From: Lachnospiraceae bacterium
Lineage (GTDB): Bacteria > Bacillota_A > Clostridia > Lachnospirales > Lachnospiraceae
Reading direction: 5' to 3'
Assembly: GCA_009911175.1 (NCBI GenBank)
Contig: QXWX01000005.1
Coordinates: 62,001 to 126,000, forward strand
Length of the DNA stretch: 64,000 nt
Shown: positions 10,025-21,039 of the stretch, one piece after another
How the letters are laid out: each line of letters starts with the position of its first letter
Position numbering within the stretch: the stretch's first letter is position 1
The notes under the pieces: generated by a model
Seen by the model: the letters and a program-made list of their open reading frames with translations, nothing else
The model's database searches: none
Told to the model about the DNA's origin: nothing
Position numbers and translations under genes: made by a program

Positions 10025-10564
10025 TCATGTACGGAAAATATGTCCCCGCAGCTTTCCCCACAGCTCCCTCTGTACATATCCATAAGCACCCACATACAGG
10101 AACAGCACCGCCTGGCCGGCGGCAAGAACCCCCAGCTTCACCCAGAGGGACAGCGTTCCCGCAAACAGCAGCTTCTGAAAAAAAAGAACTGCCGGAAGAT
10201 AGAGCAGATTGAATATCCCATATCGGATGCCCCAAAGCAGAGCCGTCTTTTTCCGAACCCCGGCATTCAAGCCGCCCAGCCGATCCCAGGCGGTTTCCTC
10301 CGCCAGGATGAAGAATCCCATCGCCCCATAGGTGGCAACGTACAGTTTATTGGGCGCCAGGATCAATCCCAGCAATACGCCTGCCACATAAAACGCGGCT
10401 GCGGTCCTTCTCCCGAATTCCCGGAAGACGATCCCTACAAAAAAGGAAGCCGCCGCAAGCAAAAACAAGGTACCTGTCTCGATGACGCTCCCCAGGATCA
10501 TGCAGATCACCGACAATGCCAGCAGCAGCCCGCCGAACGCCATTTTCTTTGCCTTTATATGCAT
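10025..10564 (-). CDS. Hypothetical integral membrane protein
   Basis: About 179 aa with five or six hydrophobic segments and a short basic N-terminus ([12 protein letters not shown]). I cannot name the family; the layout resembles small Firmicute membrane proteins of the DUF2232 or ECF-S type, but no motif settles it. The start at 10562-10564 is preceded by GGGAGGAG and overlaps the last codons of the upstream J-domain gene by 10 bp, so the two are probably translated together. Confidence 0.7.
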   Translation of the reverse strand: MHIKAKKMAFGGLLLALSVICMILGSVIETGTLFLLAAASFFVGIVFREFGRRTAAAFYVAGVLLGLILAPNKLYVATYGAMGFFILAEETAWDRLGGLNAGVRKKTALLWGIRYGIFNLLYLPAVLFFQKLLFAGTLSLWVKLGVLAAGQAVLFLYVGAYGYVQRELWGKLRGHIFRT

Positions 10565-11211
10565 GAACAAAGATCTCCTCCCATACATTCGCACAGCTGG
10601 TCAGCAATACATAAGTCACAGCACATGTTTCCCGTACCGCAGGAATTGCCGCCCATGCCGTAGCCGCCTCCATAGGGGTAATTCTGGTACTTCTGCCCGC
10701 TCCATTCCAGCTGGTTCAGAAGCTGGCGGTACTGCAGGTTATTGGGCTCCATATTCACGGCCTGGCCGGCGTGGTCGCGGGCCATGATGTTGTTGCCGAT
10801 CCCCGCATTGGCCGCGGCGCTTAAGTAATACCATTCCGAAGTCCGGTTGGGCATTCCGTTCAGCACATTCAATGCTTCCCGGTAGCGCCTTGCGTTCAGG
10901 TAGGTATACACCGACTGCATCTGCGGATTCTGCCCGGAGCCGGAACTGCCGTAGGTCTGCTGATAGCTGCCCTGACCGCTTCCTCCCTGGTAGCCGTAGC
11001 CATATTGATAGCCGCCCTGCTCCCGCTGTTTCATAATCATGTCATAGGCTTCCTGTACTTCCTTAAATTTTTCCTCCGCCAGGTCCGCAAGCGGATTATT
11101 TACATTTGCGTCCGGGTGATACTTCCTTGTCAAATCCCGGTATGCCCGTTTCACTTCATCATCCGATGCGTTCGTTGGAATCCCCAGCACTTCATATGGA
11201 TTTTTGTTCAT
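10555..11211 (-). CDS. J-domain protein with cysteine-rich tail
   Basis: A type III DnaJ-like co-chaperone. The J domain spans residues 1-63 with the HPD motif at 32-34, which stimulates Hsp70 ATPase. A Gly/Tyr/Gln-rich linker follows (about 70-110), then a TPR-like helical repeat (about 118-185), and a C-terminus with eight cysteines in 28 residues, including CxC pairs. It lacks the zinc fingers and substrate domains of true DnaJ. Translational overlap with the downstream membrane protein suggests a joint role. Confidence 0.85.
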   Translation of the reverse strand: MNKNPYEVLGIPTNASDDEVKRAYRDLTRKYHPDANVNNPLADLAEEKFKEVQEAYDMIMKQREQGGYQYGYGYQGGSGQGSYQQTYGSSGSGQNPQMQSVYTYLNARRYREALNVLNGMPNRTSEWYYLSAAANAGIGNNIMARDHAGQAVNMEPNNLQYRQLLNQLEWSGQKYQNYPYGGGYGMGGNSCGTGNMCCDLCIADQLCECMGGDLCSCI

Positions 11212-11299
11212 CTTTGTTTTTCTCCTCTATATTGATCTTCCTGATCCTCTGCTCTCATACGTTTACCATGATATAATAAAATTTCCCAATTGTCCAGAT

Positions 11300-12622
11300 T
11301 CATTTTGAATTACGGTAATACAGATATCCCGCCAGATCAGCCAGAAACCACCCGATGGGCACGGCTGCCCAGATCCCGGTCACCCCGATCCGCGGCACCG
11401 CCGACAGGATATATGCCAGCAGCACCCGGGTTCCCAGCGAGATCACGGTCAGTATCAGGGACATGCCGGGACGCTTGACAGCACGGTAATATCCATAGCA
11501 GAGAAACAAAAAACCGATCAGATAATAAAAGCTGCCCTCAATCCGCAGATAACGCACCCCTTCCCAAATAATTTCCGTTTCCCGCGGCTTCACAAAGATC
11601 AGCATCAGCTGCCTGGCGAATACAAATACAAGCGCGCTGACTGCCGCTCCGAAGAAAAACGCGGTCTTTACGGCGCTTCGGATCCCCTCCCGGATCCGTT
11701 TTGTTTTCCCTGCCCCATAATTCTGCGCCACAAAGGTTGAAAACGCATTTCCGAAATCCTGCACCGGCATATAGGCAAAGGTATCGATCTTGACCGCCAC
11801 GGAAAAAGCCGCCATGACGATCGCCCCGAAACTGTTTACTAATCCCTGTATCATCAGAATTCCAAAATTCATAACCGACTGCTGGATGCAGGTCAGAAAA
11901 GACAACTGAAAAATTTCCCTCAGCACTTCTGGCTGCCATCTCAGATCCCTACGCTTGAAACGGAACTGCGGAAATTGTATTATTGTATACAACAGAATCC
12001 CAATCCCCGCCGCATACTGCGACAGGATGGTAGCCTCCGCAGCCCCCCGCACGCCCCGATGAAAGCGGATAATAAACAGCAGGTCCAGCCCGATGTTGGA
12101 CAATGCGGCAATCCCGAGAAACAAAAGCGGCGCGGTGGAATTGCCTACCGCACGCAGCAGAGAAGCAAAAAAATTATATAAAAACGTAGCCAAAATCCCC
12201 CAAAAGATCACCCACAGATATTCCCGCATCAGTCCATAGACATCTCCAGGCACACACAGCAGCCTGAGGATCAGATCCAGCCCGGCAAATACGGCAGCGC
12301 TTAAGAGCAGCGCAGCGTTCCCAATCATCACGAAGGACATAAAAATGCCGGACTTCATCCGGTCATATTCCTGTTTCCCAAAACTGATGGAAAAGGAGAC
12401 GCCGCTCCCCATGCAGAGCCCCAGCAGGATGGAGGTCAAAAATGTCATCAGGGAATAGGAGGATCCCACCGCCGCCAGAGCCTCTTTTCCAAGGAACTGC
12501 CCCACGATCAGCGTATCCACGATATTATAAAGCTGCTGCAGCAGGTTTCCCACCATCATGGGAAACGCAAACCGCAGCAGAGAGCCTGTAATATTTCCGG
12601 TTGTTAAAGTAGTCTGCTTCAT
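11300..12622 (-). CDS. MATE-family efflux transporter
   Basis: 440-aa cation-coupled multidrug/toxin exporter with about 12 membrane segments. The N-terminal GSLLRFAFPMMVGNLLQQLYN and the repeated GQFLGKEALAAVGSS and NYGAGKTKRIREG stretches match the two MatE halves. Its start overlaps the stop codon of the upstream DUF5685-like gene by 4 bp, so the two are probably one operon. The substrate is unknown. Confidence 0.92.
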   Translation of the reverse strand: MKQTTLTTGNITGSLLRFAFPMMVGNLLQQLYNIVDTLIVGQFLGKEALAAVGSSYSLMTFLTSILLGLCMGSGVSFSISFGKQEYDRMKSGIFMSFVMIGNAALLLSAAVFAGLDLILRLLCVPGDVYGLMREYLWVIFWGILATFLYNFFASLLRAVGNSTAPLLFLGIAALSNIGLDLLFIIRFHRGVRGAAEATILSQYAAGIGILLYTIIQFPQFRFKRRDLRWQPEVLREIFQLSFLTCIQQSVMNFGILMIQGLVNSFGAIVMAAFSVAVKIDTFAYMPVQDFGNAFSTFVAQNYGAGKTKRIREGIRSAVKTAFFFGAAVSALVFVFARQLMLIFVKPRETEIIWEGVRYLRIEGSFYYLIGFLFLCYGYYRAVKRPGMSLILTVISLGTRVLLAYILSAVPRIGVTGIWAAVPIGWFLADLAGYLYYRNSK

Positions 12623-13476
12623 TTCTTTCTGTGCTCTTTCTTGTTTTCCAGCGTCTCTTTCTTCTTTTCCTGGATCCGGTTATATTGATTCCAGACCCCG
12701 GTATAGAGGATATTCCGCAGGATATCCGCATCCTGCAGGCAGGGAAGCTTTTCGAAGGCCGCCGTGCTCTCCGCAATCATCATGCACAGGATCTGCCTTA
12801 AACGCTCCTCATAATCCACACTCCGGCTTAAGTCCCGGAGCGGATTATAATTCCCCTGTTCCAGATCCTTTCTCAGATCCTCATAGGCGTCCATGATATA
12901 AATAAATTTCCCCAGAAAGAAGCCCATCCTGCGCAAGTCTTCCTCCCAGACGTCTTGTTTGTACACCAGCACCTCTTCCATCAGCCGCCCAAAGCATCCG
13001 GCCGCCTCGTCAAGATCCCTGCTTTTTGCCGCTTCCATCCTCTCCAGCGCTTTCAGCTCCCGGTGCATCACCCTGCACTGTCTGGGATATTTCTGAGCCG
13101 CCTTTTTTGCCTTTCGGCCCAATGCGTGAAGCCCCAAAAGACTTACCGGCTTCCTCTCGTCCTGCCAGTCGTCCTTTAAGTGATACCATGTCAGGATCAC
13201 ATTCATATCCGCGGCGTATTCCGTGATCTCACTCTGCAGCATCTGCTGTTTTTTTATGGGGTGCGTCTTGCACCTGCCAGCCGACTCTTTCAGCGCGGAT
13301 TCATACAGCGAAGTCAAAAGTACGACAATAAATGTCATATCATAGCTCAGGGTCATCTGCCCCATGCTCCCGTACCTCTCCTTCAATGACCTGCACAAAC
13401 CACAGTAATGCGCCCGGTATCTCCGCAGATCCTTCACCTTGAGTTCCGGTTCGCAAATCGTAATATAACCAAACAT
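12619..13476 (-). CDS. DUF5685-like conserved protein
   Basis: 285-aa predominantly helical protein with an N-terminal MFGYITICEPELKVKD and a YCGLCRSLKERYG cysteine pair, which I recognise as the DUF5685 family of Clostridia. The function is unknown; the all-helical core is faintly reminiscent of isoprenoid-synthase-like folds, which is only a guess. The start at 13474-13476 follows GGGAGAGG; the longer open frame has no better signal. It overlaps the MATE gene by 4 bp. Confidence 0.75.
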   Translation of the reverse strand: MFGYITICEPELKVKDLRRYRAHYCGLCRSLKERYGSMGQMTLSYDMTFIVVLLTSLYESALKESAGRCKTHPIKKQQMLQSEITEYAADMNVILTWYHLKDDWQDERKPVSLLGLHALGRKAKKAAQKYPRQCRVMHRELKALERMEAAKSRDLDEAAGCFGRLMEEVLVYKQDVWEEDLRRMGFFLGKFIYIMDAYEDLRKDLEQGNYNPLRDLSRSVDYEERLRQILCMMIAESTAAFEKLPCLQDADILRNILYTGVWNQYNRIQEKKKETLENKKEHRKK

Positions 13477-13573
13477 GTTCCCTCTCCCGCAAAGGATGAC
13501 TGTCCGTCCCCCCAGGGTCCGGACAGTCATCCGCATATGACATCATTTCAAACATTCATGGGCTTTCGAATGG

Positions 13574-15668
<2,095 letters not shown>

Positions 15669-15672
<4 letters not shown>

Positions 15673-16283
15673 ACCTGTATATATCTCCTGTGTATCCGAA
15701 ACACGCTTCCGGCTCTGAACAGCCCGCGCATCGTTCTTCTGTGCTTTCGTCTAAGCACCTTCTCCCGGATGTACCGGAAGGTCTCTTCCTCCCCCTTTTG
15801 AGAAAGCATGACCAAAAGCGTGGTGAGCAGCCGCTTGGTGTCTTCATGCATCACATAATCCGCGGTGCCGCCCTTCTGAAAATAGTCCAGCGGATCCGAA
15901 TCCTGATACGCGCTCCCTTTATACACCTTGCTGGCCGCGATCCGGTCCAGGAACATCTCCACCACATATCGGACCGGCATTTTCATTCCGATCAGGCACT
16001 TCCTTCCGTCAATCCCATAATCGACCCAGTATTCATAATGGTGCTTGTTGCGCCCTTTGTGATGCAGCCAGGCGGAAGAATAGCCCTTTGCCTTTCTCTC
16101 CGCGTTATTGGGACTCTGGGTCCCCTGATAGAACCGGCATCCCACCCGGAACTCCGTCCACGTATATTTTGACAGGTCATGGAGCAGTCCCTGCAGGTAA
16201 AGCCCCACCTGAAAGCACTCCTTCATGACCAGCATCTTATGCTTTGTGATCGTACGGAAATGTTCCGCAGCCTTTATTATCAT
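15669..16283 (-). CDS. DUF5662-like conserved protein
   Basis: About 204 aa. The His/Asp-rich N-terminal half (LLHDLSKYTWTEF, then WLHHKGRNKHHYEYW) fits the DUF5662 family and looks like a metal-binding helical bundle, perhaps HD-like. No activity is established to my knowledge. I prefer ATG 16281-16283, which follows GAGGGTGAG, to the TTG two codons upstream. It lies between a GH13-like gene and lepB, all on the minus strand with almost no gaps. Confidence 0.75.
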
Positions 16284-16290
16284 ATCCAAC

Positions 16291-18051
16291 TCACCCTCTT
16301 TGCTGTAAACACTCAGTATCTGTCCCGGAACCGGTCACGCATGACGCGCGGTTCCTCTTCTTTCCCATCAGGACCGCAACGCTGCGTGCCTGCAGCTCAA
16401 TCCGCTTCGGATCCTCTTCCTTCTCTTCCAGCGCCCCCTTCTCCGTCTCGATCACCCGGTACCACTCCAGATCCTTCGGCAATGCGGGCAGCGCGAAGGA
16501 ATGCTTCAACCAGTGCATATTGTAGGCAATAAAACAAAGATCCTCCTGCTCCCCGGCCGCGCAGTAGAGCACGCCCAGCTGCCGACTGTGCACCTCCACC
16601 GGTGCCTGCCATGCATTTTCCCCATGGTAGGACACATCCGGCAGCCCGCAGCCGCTGCGGTCTGTTCCGGACAGCGGAAATCTCTGATGAAGGGCCGGAT
16701 GAGCCTTACGAAACGTGATCAGGCTTTTCACATATTGGAAAAGGCTGTCGTCCCGTTTCAGCCTGCCCCAGTCCAGCCAGGCCGTTTCGTTGTCCTGGCA
16801 GTATACATTGTTGTTTCCCTTCTGGGTATTCCAGAATTCATCCCCCGCGAGAAGACAGGGCGTCCCCTGTGCCGTGAGCAGCAGAAGAAACGCGTTTCGG
16901 ATCTGTCTTTTCCTCAGATTCTTGATATAGCGCTTTCTGCTGGGTCCCTCCGCGCCGCAGTTCCAGCTGTAGTTATAATTGGGCCCGTCCAGATTCCGTT
17001 CCCCGTTGGCCTCGTTGTGCTTCGCCTCATAGGACACCAGGTCATTCAGGGTAAATCCGGTATGGGTCGTGATATAATTGCATTTGCCGTTGGAATTGGT
17101 ATTCAGGCAAAGCGCGCCGATCACCGGGTTCACCATGTCCTCGTCCCCTTTGAGGAACCGGCGCATGGTATTCTGAAATCCATCATCCTTCTGCATGATC
17201 TTGGTCCCTTTCAGGAGCGGATCCCGGGTCAGACAGTCCCATGAAACATGATACGGATTGATCACAAATCCGTCAATGTGGTATTCCAGCATGTAGTATT
17301 TCAGGCATTCGATGGCGGTCTGCGTCTGGATGCCCTGTTCAAAAGGCATCTCCAGCACCACTTCTATCCCGGCCCTGTGGCAGCATTTTACCATGTCCTT
17401 TAATTCGGACGCGGCATGACCAGACCCGCTGTAGGCCGCTTTGGGCGCAAAGTAATAGCCTCCGCCATATCCCCAGTAATTCAGACGGCTTCCGAATGCT
17501 TCGTCAAACTCATAGATGGGCATGCATTGAATCTGATTGATCCCCAGCTCCGTCAGATAGGGAAGCCTCTCTATGATCCCGGCAAAGGTTCCCTTCTGTT
17601 TTACCCCGGAGGAAGAATGCTTGGTAAATCCGCGGACATGGAGGCTGTATGCGATCACCTCCTCGAACGGAAGCTTTAAGATATGATCGCCCTCCCAGTC
17701 ATAGGAAGCAGTGGGAAAACGCCCCCGCACCCGGTGCAGATCCGCATCCGGCATCTCACCGAACCTTCTCGTCCTGGCCAGCTCCCGTACAAAGGGATCC
17801 AGAATGACTTTGCCATCTATCCGGAAGTTATATTCATATTTCTGCACATCCAGTCCTTCTACTGCCAGAAAGCGGATCTCCCCCAGACCTTCCTCCTCCG
17901 GCATCTCATAAACGACAGCCGGTTCTGTCTTTCCTGCGCGATAGAGCAGAAGCTCACATTTCTTTCCCGATGGTACGGAAACCGCAAAGTTCACCTTGTC
18001 CTGCTTTATCTTCACCCCAAGTGGCTGCGGGTACCCTTCCACTTTCTTCAT
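16291..18051 (-). CDS. GH13-like (GlgX/isoamylase-type) protein with degenerate active site
   Basis: 586 aa. An N-terminal CBM48-like domain (about 10-100) is followed by a GH13 barrel resembling glycogen debranching enzymes: EVIAYSLHVRGFTKH, NYWGYGGGYYFAPKAAY and LLAGDEFWNTQKGNNN are clear family blocks. The catalytic regions are not conserved. Region I (DVVxNH) reads VVLEMPFE. Region II (GFRFD) reads GFVIN, with Asn265 in place of the nucleophile and no arginine. The segment that should carry the acid/base Glu is missing. Region IV (THDG) reads THTG. It is therefore probably not a hydrolase but a glycan-binding or regulatory protein. The frame is intact. Confidence 0.85.
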   Translation of the reverse strand: MKKVEGYPQPLGVKIKQDKVNFAVSVPSGKKCELLLYRAGKTEPAVVYEMPEEEGLGEIRFLAVEGLDVQKYEYNFRIDGKVILDPFVRELARTRRFGEMPDADLHRVRGRFPTASYDWEGDHILKLPFEEVIAYSLHVRGFTKHSSSGVKQKGTFAGIIERLPYLTELGINQIQCMPIYEFDEAFGSRLNYWGYGGGYYFAPKAAYSGSGHAASELKDMVKCCHRAGIEVVLEMPFEQGIQTQTAIECLKYYMLEYHIDGFVINPYHVSWDCLTRDPLLKGTKIMQKDDGFQNTMRRFLKGDEDMVNPVIGALCLNTNSNGKCNYITTHTGFTLNDLVSYEAKHNEANGERNLDGPNYNYSWNCGAEGPSRKRYIKNLRKRQIRNAFLLLLTAQGTPCLLAGDEFWNTQKGNNNVYCQDNETAWLDWGRLKRDDSLFQYVKSLITFRKAHPALHQRFPLSGTDRSGCGLPDVSYHGENAWQAPVEVHSRQLGVLYCAAGEQEDLCFIAYNMHWLKHSFALPALPKDLEWYRVIETEKGALEEKEEDPKRIELQARSVAVLMGKKRNRASCVTGSGTDTECLQQRG

Positions 18052-18076
18052 ATGCTCTTCCTCCTGTAAGTCCTTC

Positions 18077-19069
18077 CTACTGCCAGCCGTCTGTTCCGTA
18101 CATCTCTACGTTTCCCTTGTCAATGAGAAATGTATCTTCATAAGTGGTTGTTTCAAAATTTTCCCCGTCTAAAATTGCAATTCCAATCTCTGCCGCCTCT
18201 TTTCCGATCCGAATCGGCGACTGCGCGCCCGTTGCCGTCATCGGGCTGTCTGTTTTCGCGATCTCCTGCTTTACCTCCGGCGAGCCGTCCACACCATAGA
18301 TCCGGATGCCATCCCGGCCGGATTCTCTGATCGCCTCCAGCGCCCCCAGCGCAGCACGGTCATTTCCGCACATCACCGCGTCAATCTTCGGATATTTTTC
18401 CAGGAAGCCTTCCATCACTTCTTTTGCTTTTTCCTTCTCTCCGTTTACGTCTGCCCGGTCCAGGACTTCGAAACCGGCATTTGCGATAGCCTGTTCGAAT
18501 CCGGTGATCCGTTCATTGATGGAATTCATGGAGGGACATTCCAGAAGCAAAAGCTTCCCGCCGTCCGGACAGCGCTTTTTCAGATCTTCCCCGCAGACAT
18601 ACCCGGCATTTCGGTTGTCCGATCCCACATAAGCCTTCGTCAGGCTCTCCTCCTTCACCTGCGTATCGATATTGACCACTGGAATCCCTGCCTCCTGCAG
18701 AGCTTCCAACGCCGGTGTGACCAGCTCCCAGTTCACCGGACACAGAAATACCGCATCCACCTCCATCTCGATCAGCTCGAAAAGCTGTTCGTTCTGCACC
18801 CGGGCATCCGATCCCGGATTCTTGGAGATCAGCTGGTATTCACTTTCTCCTAATGTATTTTCAAGGGAATGCCGCAGCGTATCAAAGTAAGGATTATCCA
18901 TGTCAATGCAGCTGTATCCGAATACGTATCCCGTATCCTCCTCTTCCTCCTCCGGATCTTCCTCCATCACCGCGTTGTCCTCCGGCGTCCCTACACTTTT
19001 CTTACATCCAGCCAGCATGAAGCAGACCAGAAGCAGTGAAAAAAACACACGGAATACTTTTTGTTTCAT
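18077..19069 (-). CDS. Sugar-binding lipoprotein of the RbsB/periplasmic-binding family (orphan)
   Basis: 330-aa lipoprotein: signal peptide with lipobox MLAGC (Cys22), an acidic linker, then a two-domain substrate-binding fold of the ribose/galactose type (FGYSCIDMDNPYFD, VDAVFLCPVNW, AYVGSDNRNAGY, AVMCGNDRAALGALEA). Such proteins deliver sugars to ABC importers or to chemotaxis and sensor proteins. No permease or ATPase gene is nearby, so it either serves a distant transporter or is a sensor. ATG 19067-19069 follows TGAGGT. It has its own promoter at 19146-19173. Confidence 0.88.
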   Translation of the reverse strand: MKQKVFRVFFSLLLVCFMLAGCKKSVGTPEDNAVMEEDPEEEEEDTGYVFGYSCIDMDNPYFDTLRHSLENTLGESEYQLISKNPGSDARVQNEQLFELIEMEVDAVFLCPVNWELVTPALEALQEAGIPVVNIDTQVKEESLTKAYVGSDNRNAGYVCGEDLKKRCPDGGKLLLLECPSMNSINERITGFEQAIANAGFEVLDRADVNGEKEKAKEVMEGFLEKYPKIDAVMCGNDRAALGALEAIRESGRDGIRIYGVDGSPEVKQEIAKTDSPMTATGAQSPIRIGKEAAEIGIAILDGENFETTTYEDTFLIDKGNVEMYGTDGWQ

Positions 19070-19145
19070 AACATACCTCATTCAACCGATTTTGAATACA
19101 TACAATTTCCGCATTCTATATCTTATACCCTATTACACTATCTTT

Positions 19146-19173
19146 ATTCTAACGTGTTTTGCAGGTTTGTCAA
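19146..19173 (-). promoter_or_regulatory. Promoter of the 18077-19069 binding protein
   Basis: TTGACA (19168-19173) and TAGAAT (19146-19151), 16 bp apart, minus strand. The -35 overlaps the stop codon of the upstream helicase gene. Confidence 0.6.
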
Positions 19174-21038
19174 TAGAAGCCTGATTTATTTGTTCCTCCC
19201 TGCGTCTCTTTCTTTTTCGGATGCAGTTCTTCCACAAAGCGGGAGGGCTGCGCTTCTTTTCCGTTTTTCACGGTCACATAGCTGATCTTGAGCACCTCCT
19301 TGGCCCGGGTCATGGCTACGTAGAACAGCCTCCGTTCTTCCTCCGTCCCATGCTCCTGCACGGCCCGCTTGTAAGGGATCCGTCCCTCATTGGCCTGGAT
19401 GATGAATACGGTGTCAAATTCCAGTCCCTTCGACGCGTGCATGGTCATCAGGCGGACGCCTGTCCCGGCCTCCCGCTTCTTTTGCTTCTGCTTCTTCAGG
19501 GCTTCCGTATATTCCGCCATATGGGTGAACCATTCTTCTGCCGTCCCAAAGGGCTTTGCGGACTCCTCCAGCTCTCCCAGCATGTCAAAATATTCTGCCG
19601 GCTGCTGCCCCTTTGTCTCTGCGTATTCACGGAGATAATCATCATAACCGACCTTTTTCCTGATGTATTGGATCGCGGCATAAGGCGCCATCTTCTCCAT
19701 CATTTTCAGGTCCCACTCAAACTGGTCGATCCGGTCTTGCATCCAGTCCTTATCGCAATAGAACTTCCGCAGCTCTTCAAAGGGCACGATCCGGCTCCCG
19801 GACACGGAGGCCCGGCTCAGATAACGGACCGGCCGATTCATGACCTGCAGAAGATCCGCCCGGTCCCGGCCGCCTCCTGCCAGACGCAGATAGGCCCGGA
19901 TATCTTTGGCGATAAAATGCTGGTAAAGGTCCGGCATGGACTCCCGCATATAAAAGGGAATCCTGTGCTTCACCAGCTGCCCGGCCAGCGCCCGAGCGTC
20001 CGTATGCACCCGGAAGAGCACGGCGATCTGCTCCGGAGGGATCCCGGCCTCCATCCTCTGCCGGATCTCTGACACCACATAGGCGCTTTCATCCTCAGAA
20101 TCCAGCGTCTCCTGGATATGCAGCGCACTCCCCGCCGGCTTCTGCGTCCGAATCTGCTTCTCGAACCGGACTTCGTTGTTCTCAATGACCTGCAGCGCAT
20201 GTCGGACGATATTGGCCGTGGAACGGTAATTCCTGTCTAAAAGCATCCGCTCTGCACCGGGATAATCCTTTAAAAACCGGAACATCAGCTTCACATCCGC
20301 TCCCCGGAAGCCGTAGATGGACTGGTCGTCGTCTCCCACCACGAACAGATTGTGCTCCGGTGCTGCCAGCATCCGGATCACATCATACTGCACCTGGTTG
20401 ATATCCTGAAATTCATCCACCAGGATATACCGGAACTTTTCCTGCCAGAGCTTCAGCACATCCGGACGCCGTCTGAATAAATCATAACATAAAACCAGCA
20501 TATCATCAAAGTCTATTTTTTTGGCTTCCTTACGCATAGTTTCATATTCTCGGTAAATACACCGGAAGGTCTCTGCCGGACAGTGCTTTGCCTGGTATTC
20601 CTCCAGGTCCGCCCTTTGGTTTTTGACTGTCCCGATCTCCGTGACGATCCCCTGCAGCAAATCCTCCTCGTCAAAAACCTCCGCTTCCTGCCGGCTCACG
20701 ATCTGCCTGAGCATCCCATACTTCTCCTCCTCGGAGAGGATATTGTGAGGCCCCAGACGGTACGCCCATTTCAGGATTCCATAATAGATCCCGTGAAAGG
20801 TCCCCATCGTCACCGGAAGCCTTCTTCCTTCCATCAGGGCCTGCAGCCTAAGCTTCATCTCCTCGGCCGCATATTTTGTAAAAGTAATGACCAGAATTTC
20901 TTCTGGTCTTACTCTCCGCTCCTCTATCAGGTACTTTATTCTGTTTACAATGGTCAGGGTCTTCCCCGAACCCGGTCCCGCCAGCACAAGGCACGGACCC
21001 TCCGTGTGGGCTGCCGCCCGCTTTTGTGCCTGATTCAA
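19170..21038 (-). CDS. UvrD/PcrA-type superfamily 1 DNA helicase
   Basis: 622-aa SF1A 3'-5' helicase. Motif I (Walker A) is AGPGSGKTLT, motif II DEFQD, motif III GDDDQSIYGFRG, motif V MHASKGLEFDTVFI and motif VI YVAMTRAKE. It is shorter than PcrA (about 720 aa) and lacks most of the C-terminal extension, so it is a second, accessory UvrD-like enzyme. The start is TTG at 21036-21038, placed by the GGAG that overlaps the end of gltX; the two genes are adjacent with no gap. Confidence 0.92.
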   Translation of the reverse strand: MNQAQKRAAAHTEGPCLVLAGPGSGKTLTIVNRIKYLIEERRVRPEEILVITFTKYAAEEMKLRLQALMEGRRLPVTMGTFHGIYYGILKWAYRLGPHNILSEEEKYGMLRQIVSRQEAEVFDEEDLLQGIVTEIGTVKNQRADLEEYQAKHCPAETFRCIYREYETMRKEAKKIDFDDMLVLCYDLFRRRPDVLKLWQEKFRYILVDEFQDINQVQYDVIRMLAAPEHNLFVVGDDDQSIYGFRGADVKLMFRFLKDYPGAERMLLDRNYRSTANIVRHALQVIENNEVRFEKQIRTQKPAGSALHIQETLDSEDESAYVVSEIRQRMEAGIPPEQIAVLFRVHTDARALAGQLVKHRIPFYMRESMPDLYQHFIAKDIRAYLRLAGGGRDRADLLQVMNRPVRYLSRASVSGSRIVPFEELRKFYCDKDWMQDRIDQFEWDLKMMEKMAPYAAIQYIRKKVGYDDYLREYAETKGQQPAEYFDMLGELEESAKPFGTAEEWFTHMAEYTEALKKQKQKKREAGTGVRLMTMHASKGLEFDTVFIIQANEGRIPYKRAVQEHGTEEERRLFYVAMTRAKEVLKISYVTVKNGKEAQPSRFVEELHPKKKETQGGTNKSGFY

Positions 21039-21039
21039 A

